From contig JAZNPC010000060.1 of NCBI GenBank assembly GCA_045589455.1, positions 1 to 64,000 on the forward strand: a stretch of DNA of 64,000 nt. The letters are read 5' to 3'. Each line of letters starts with the position of its first letter. The stretch's first letter is position 1. Origin of the DNA: RGIG990 sp045589455 (GTDB lineage: Bacteria; Verrucomicrobiota; Kiritimatiellia; RFP12; UBA3636). Of this stretch, positions 60,693 to 64,000 are shown in pieces. The notes under the pieces were generated by a model that saw only the letters and a program-made list of their open reading frames with translations, was not told the origin of the DNA and searched no databases. The position numbers were made by a program, and so were the translations under genes.

Positions 60693-60761
60693 CGTATTCT
60701 CTTTGTTATGTTTGTTTCAGGGTCTCCTAGGGCCTCATCATAGACATAGAAAGAGAATACG
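60693..60761 (+). promoter_or_regulatory. Inverted repeat in the leader of the second SUMF1 gene
   Basis: CGTATTCTCTTT at 60693-60704 is the exact complement of AAAGAGAATACG at 60750-60761, enclosing a 45-base loop with GGTCTCCTAGGGCC. It ends 38 bases before the start codon and is followed by GTTTTTATTG. It could be a leader structure, a terminator or attenuator, or a protein site. No known riboswitch was recognised. Confidence 0.55.
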
Positions 60762-60799
60762 TTTTTATTGTAAATTAACAAAACCAAAGGAATGGAAAT

Positions 60800-61480
60800 A
60801 TGAAGAAAATATCAATATTGTTTGCCGTAGCAATCGCTATGATAAGCACAGCTTCATTTGCAAAAACAAATCCACATAAAGGTGAAGCCATTTATGTTGA
60901 AGAGATTATAGAAACCATGGTTCAAATTCCTGGTAAAGATTATCTTATGGGCAAATATGAGGTAACTCAAGCCCAATGGCAATCAATAATGGGTAACAAT
61001 CCTTCATATTTTACAGGCGATTCATCTCGTCCAGTAGAGTGTGTTTCATGGTATGATTGTCAAGAGTTTATTGAGAAGCTTAACGCTCGAGCAGAAGTAA
61101 AGCAAGCAGGCTTAACCTTCTTCCTACCAACAGAGGAGCAATGGGAGTATGCTTGCCGTGCAGGAGGCACAGGTAAGTATGGCTTACTTGCAGATGGGCG
61201 AGATGGCTCCCTTGATGAGATGGGGTGGTATAAATATAATTCAGGAGACGAAACGCATCCAGTAGGACAGAAGAAACCCAATGTATGGGGGTTATACGAT
61301 ATGCATGGTAATGTGTGGGAGTGGACAGCGTCGGCAAATGGTTTTTTCCGTTTTAACCGTGGTGGTAGCTACTATCATGATGCGTCTGTCTGCGAGTCGG
61401 ATTTCAGGAACTGGTTCAGTCCCGATTACAGGTGCAGCTACCTCGGCTTTCGCCTCGTCGCCTCTAGGACAGGTTATTAA
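60800..61480 (+). CDS. Exported SUMF1/C-type-lectin-fold protein with hypervariable C-terminus
   Basis: A 226-residue protein with a cleavable signal peptide (about residues 1-21, ending SFA) and no lipobox. The SUMF1 domain covers residues about 35-226: LMGKYEVTQAQW, SRPVECVSWYDCQEF, LPTEEQWEYACRAGG, DMHGNVWEW, RGGSY, LGFRLVASR. Its residues 179-215 align with the variable segment of the lipoprotein ending at 32555, with a fixed scaffold and a different residue at most other positions. It has no obvious catalytic role. A tail repeat with two hairpins follows at once. ATG follows AAGGAAT. Confidence 0.85.
   Translation: MKKISILFAVAIAMISTASFAKTNPHKGEAIYVEEIIETMVQIPGKDYLMGKYEVTQAQWQSIMGNNPSYFTGDSSRPVECVSWYDCQEFIEKLNARAEVKQAGLTFFLPTEEQWEYACRAGGTGKYGLLADGRDGSLDEMGWYKYNSGDETHPVGQKKPNVWGLYDMHGNVWEWTASANGFFRFNRGGSYYHDASVCESDFRNWFSPDYRCSYLGFRLVASRTGY
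61334..61444 (+). other. Putative DGR variable region B
   Basis: Partner of region A at 32409-32519. Variable codons here are AAT, TTT, TTC, TTT, AAC, TAT, CAT, GAT, GCG, GTC, GAG, TTC, AAC, TTC, AGT, TAC, TGC, TAC, almost all ending in T or C. Scaffold codons are identical to region A down to the third base. The rest of the two genes differs at many synonymous sites, so the similarity here is maintained by copying and not by recent duplication of the whole gene. Confidence 0.65.
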
Positions 61481-61585
61481 CTGTGCTAAAAGAAAAGAGG
61501 AGGCGAAGCAAGCGGTGCAAATAAAAAGCACCGCAAGCAAGCCTCCGATAAATGTTTTTCAACCCGTCAAAAAGGTTGAAAAATA
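61476..61585 (+). repeat. SUMF1-gene tail repeat with two hairpins
   Basis: It begins at the stop codon (AACTGTGCTAAAAG). GGAGGC at 61499 pairs with GCCTCC at 61541, and inside it GCGGTGC pairs with GCACCGC. A second stem TTTTTCAACC/GGTTGAAAAA follows at 61555-61583. It matches the orphan copy at 30686-30794, and the first 12 bases also follow the gene ending at 32555. It may serve as a terminator and as part of a homing site. Confidence 0.75.
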
Positions 61586-61595
61586 AGGTAATTAA

Positions 61596-61829
61596 ACAAA
61601 GAAGCGTGAGATTACATCTATCCGTAGAAAGCTTGTTCAGCAGGCAGAGCAAGTGAAAATGAATGCAGAGCTAGCTTAAATAACAGAACTAAAGGATGTA
61701 CTAGGAATAATTCAAGACCTTATGCTATAAATTGATGAGGATCCAGAAAAGCTAAACCTTGATGATTTAACATCCGAAGACCCTAACGCTAAACGCAATA
61801 AAGCTGTGTCATATTTTTTAAGTAAGTAA
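61596..61829 (+). pseudogene. Decayed small ORF with two in-frame TAA codons
   Basis: The frame from 61596 reads TKKREITSIRRKLVQQAEQ, VKMNAELA, a TAA, ITELKDVLGIIQDLML, a TAA, IDEDPEKLNLDDLTSEDPN, AKRNKAVSYFLSK, then TAA at 61827-61829. The amino-acid make-up (helical, charged, no frameshift) looks protein-like across both stops, and a stop precedes it directly, so the start has been lost. I do not recognise the family. It lies between the tail repeat and the next SUMF1 gene and could be the relic of an accessory gene of the same cassette. Confidence 0.45.
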
Positions 61830-61841
61830 TAAGGAGTAATA

Positions 61842-64000
61842 ATGAGAACAAATAAAAAAATACTATTGACAATATTGTCTGGATTTATATGCTTTGGACA
61901 AGTATTTGGGCAAACAGATGAGCAAAAAGCAGCTGCGGAACGCCAAGCATTCTTCGATGAATATTGGAATGAATTAGCATCTAGAATAAACGAGCGTATA
62001 ACATATAAGGACAGAGAAGAATATTTACAGGCTGTAAAATCGCAACTATTGCATGACAATAATGATGGAACGGTTTTATTAGATGAATTTGCATCTGAAT
62101 ATTTGCCTAATACTTTTGCTAAATATGAAAAGGCACGTGAAAAGTCATTAGAGATTGGACAAAATCTTAAATCAGTCTTTACAAAACCATTAGATGATAA
62201 TTCACCAGAATGGCCTAGCTATATAAAGGCGACAGAAAAGTATTGTCAAATCCTTTGTGATGAAAAACGAATCCAGAATGGAATTTCATATATTTATTTA
62301 TTCCATAAGGTTGGAGCAATGAGTGATGATATGCTCGCTGAGCTTGATAAATCAGAAAAAATGAATTTTTGGTTTGAGATTGATTTTAAGCATGATTTAA
62401 ATCAATACCAAATAAAGAAAGTGGAAGGAGTTATGGAATTTGCGCAAAAGAATATGCCAGAAACCTTTGCTCTATTAGAAGCTTTTGAAAAAGAAATAAA
62501 TGAAACAAAAGTGCAGTTTGATGGAATATATGCAGAGGCAGAGAAGCAAAATTATTTCCTAGGAAATACAACACACCCAGTCTTTGTCGCATTTGAGTTT
62601 AAATATAGAAAAACAATAGAAAAATATAATACCATAATGCAGCAAGTAAAGAATCTTCAGGTTGAGCATTTGCTTTTAGAAGTAACAGGAGATGATTTGG
62701 CTTCACAAGATATCAAAATCGCTAAAGAGTATAAAGCCTTTAAAGATTCCTTACCAGAATTTGTAAAAACTAATGCACATAAGGGTGTAGCCTTATATGT
62801 TGAAGAGATTATAGAAACCATGGTTAAAATACCAGGAAAAGATTATCTTATGGGTAAATATGAGGTAACTCAAGCTCAGTGGCAATTAATTATGGGTGAA
62901 AATCCATCGTATTTCAAAGGCGATTTATCTCGTCCTGTAGAGCAAGTTTCATGGAATGACTGTCAGAAGTTTATTGAGAAGCTAAATTCTTATTCCAATG
63001 AAGCTGGGTTAACCTTCTTCCTGCCAACCAAAGAGCAATGGGAGTATGCTTGCCGAGCAGGAAGCACAGGCGATTGGGGATTACTTGCTGATGGCTCAAT
63101 GGGTACACTTGATGCTATGGGCTGGTACGAAAATAATTCAGGACGCAAGACGCATCCAGTGGGGCAAAAGAAGCCAAATGCTTGGGGCTTATACGATATG
63201 CACGGCAATGTGGGGGAGTGGACTGCCTGGGAGTACCGCGACTATAACCCCATCTACTGTGGCGGTGGCTGGGATGATAGCGCTTGGTTTTGCAATACTG
63301 GCAGCGGGAGCTACAGCAACCGTGACCGCAAGTTAGACGGGGACGACGATCTCGGCTTCCGCCTCGCTGCTCGGCGTATAGTTGAATTAGTTATAAAAGC
63401 CAAGTGTGATGGAAAGTTTATTTCTGGTGAGGATTTAGTCCAATTAGGTGGCAAGCAATATGACATAGGAGAAGCTTTTGAAGTAATTGATGGAACTAAC
63501 TATGGTGATGCAGAAATTAGATGCAACATAGGAGGAAAGAATTATTCAGGGCAAGTATCTATAGGCAAAGTTACGTGGAAAGGCACAAAGGAATTTGTCG
63601 TTGACTTAAAAGAAATAAAAGAGCAACCAAGGATAACGGTAGCGGGCATAGAAATGGTACGCATACCAGATAATGCTACCCATAAAGACTTGTACTTTGG
63701 TAAATATGAGGTTACTCAGGCTCAATGGCAAGCAATAATGAGTAATAATCCTTCATGTCATGAAGGCGATTCATCTCGCCCAGTGGAGTTTGTTTCATGG
63801 TATGGTTGCCAAGAGTTTATTAAGGAGCTAAATGCTCGTGCGGATGTAAAGCAAGCAGGGATCACATTTAGATTGCCAACAGAGGAAGAGTGGGAGTATG
63901 CTTGCCGAGCAGGAAGCAAAGGCAAGTATGGCTTTCTTGCAGAAGGGCGAGAAGGTTCTCTATACGAGATGGGTTGGTATTGTGATAATTCAGGAGACGA
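61842..64000 (+). CDS. Large exported protein with tandem SUMF1 domains (runs off the window)
   Basis: The frame is open from the ATG at 61842 (AAGGAG upstream) to the end of the window, at least 719 codons. A signal peptide (residues 1-24, ending VFGQ) is followed by about 285 residues of charged helical sequence without a recognised domain. SUMF1 domain 1 covers residues about 310-515 (GKYEVTQAQW, LPTKEQWEYACRAG, DMHGNVGEW, GGGWDD, LGFRLAARR). A spacer of about 90 residues contains a small beta domain. SUMF1 domain 2 begins near residue 600 (ITVAGIEMVRIPD, GKYEVTQAQW, LPTEEEWEYACRAG) and is cut at 64000. Domain 1 has a variable-type end of its own, unlike regions A and B. Confidence 0.8.
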   Translation, partial: MRTNKKILLTILSGFICFGQVFGQTDEQKAAAERQAFFDEYWNELASRINERITYKDREEYLQAVKSQLLHDNNDGTVLLDEFASEYLPNTFAKYEKAREKSLEIGQNLKSVFTKPLDDNSPEWPSYIKATEKYCQILCDEKRIQNGISYIYLFHKVGAMSDDMLAELDKSEKMNFWFEIDFKHDLNQYQIKKVEGVMEFAQKNMPETFALLEAFEKEINETKVQFDGIYAEAEKQNYFLGNTTHPVFVAFEFKYRKTIEKYNTIMQQVKNLQVEHLLLEVTGDDLASQDIKIAKEYKAFKDSLPEFVKTNAHKGVALYVEEIIETMVKIPGKDYLMGKYEVTQAQWQLIMGENPSYFKGDLSRPVEQVSWNDCQKFIEKLNSYSNEAGLTFFLPTKEQWEYACRAGSTGDWGLLADGSMGTLDAMGWYENNSGRKTHPVGQKKPNAWGLYDMHGNVGEWTAWEYRDYNPIYCGGGWDDSAWFCNTGSGSYSNRDRKLDGDDDLGFRLAARRIVELVIKAKCDGKFISGEDLVQLGGKQYDIGEAFEVIDGTNYGDAEIRCNIGGKNYSGQVSIGKVTWKGTKEFVVDLKEIKEQPRITVAGIEMVRIPDNATHKDLYFGKYEVTQAQWQAIMSNNPSCHEGDSSRPVEFVSWYGCQEFIKELNARADVKQAGITFRLPTEEEWEYACRAGSKGKYGFLAEGREGSLYEMGWYCDNSGD
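63228..63350 (+). other. Possible internal variable region C (different template family)
   Basis: Between GTGGGGGAGTGGACTGCC and CTCGGCTTCCGCCTCGCTGC the codons are mostly NNC or NNT (GAT GAT AGC, TTT TGC, AGC, TAC AGC AAC, GAC, GAC GAC GAT). The scaffold is GGGW...AW.CN...LGFRLA. The segment is more GC-rich than the AT-rich gene around it. It cannot be aligned codon by codon with regions A and B, so it would derive from another template or be a fossil. It sits in the middle of the protein, not at its end. Confidence 0.35.

Noticed and set aside
61281..61586. 101-codon forward frame overlapping the end of SUMF1 gene B
   Set aside because: It is out of frame with the SUMF1 gene and covers the variable region and tail hairpins. 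The same shadow frame appears at 32356-32565.
61596..61829. TAA read through as an amino acid (alternative genetic code)
   Set aside because: All the housekeeping genes here stop normally, many at TAA, so decay of one gene is far more likely.
1..64000. tRNA or rRNA genes
   Set aside because: I recognised no cloverleaf with a GGTTCGAATCC-type arm and no rRNA segments by eye. A dedicated search could still find one.

Overview
The window looks like a chromosomal segment of a Gram-negative bacterium, most plausibly from the PVC superphylum (Verrucomicrobiota, Lentisphaerota or Kiritimatiellota). The Gram-negative call rests on LolC/LolD-type lipoprotein export, a SurA-like periplasmic foldase and several lipobox proteins. 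The PVC suggestion rests on a MurC-MurB fusion, a chlamydial Pmp-like beta-helix protein, SUMF1-domain proteins and abundant CTCCGTG/GCAGAGG-type intergenic repeats. The phylum is an inference. Housekeeping genes use CTA for leucine and ACA for threonine unusually often.

Layout. 1-1797: end of an unknown gene, then about 1.2 kb of tandem 150-190 bp non-coding repeats. 1798-3474: secreted beta-helix protein. 3723-15645: one long ribosomal operon (rpsL-rpsG-fusA-rpsJ-rplC-D-W-B-rpsS-rplV-rpsC-rplP-rpmC-rpsQ-rplN-X-E-rpsN-H-rplF-R-rpsE-rplO) ending at a strong terminator, without tuf, rpmD or secY inside. 16351-19607: an AT-rich DpnII-like restriction-modification island (two methyltransferases, a DpnII-type nuclease and an unknown partner). 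20017-30593: an ORF6N/PLD-like protein, a foldase, an RNA methyltransferase, rsmA, lolC-lolD, a SlyB-like lipoprotein, murC-murB and UDP-glucose dehydrogenase. 30594-32640: repeat-rich DNA with a SUMF1-domain lipoprotein. 32941-45655: a DUF3127 protein, prmC, a gmhA/diaA-type gene, argH, an AI-2E transporter, dinB, an LA_2272-like repeat protein, then accD-accA and a carboxyltransferase fused to an AccB-like biotin carrier. 45837-60044: clpB, a nucleoside kinase, hisD, a CNNM transporter, a site-2 protease, a phosphohexomutase, a short ArgA-like acetyltransferase, a YnbE-YdbL fusion, pyrE and GTP-dependent pckG. 60045-64000: repeat-rich DNA, a second SUMF1 gene, a decayed ORF and a large SUMF1 gene that runs off the window.

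The most interesting signal is in the SUMF1 genes. The genes ending at 32555 and 61480 share an almost fixed DNA frame at their 3' ends. Over 37 aligned codons there are 24 differences at first and second codon positions and only 2 at third positions, concentrated where a diversity-generating retroelement (DGR) template would carry AAY codons. The SUMF1/C-type-lectin fold and the LGFRL ending match known DGR targets. A shared downstream tail holds a GC-rich inverted repeat, where one would look for a homing signal. The large third gene has a similar variable-type segment inside it. No reverse transcriptase and no template repeat are visible here, so these would be remote targets of a DGR encoded elsewhere.

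A second theme is non-coding repeats: long ACACTAGCG-type hairpins, a roughly 60 bp GGGACGCAGAGG family in both orientations, duplicated 110-119 bp blocks, and a hairpin repeat on both sides of clpB. These mark the accessory regions and are largely absent from the operons.
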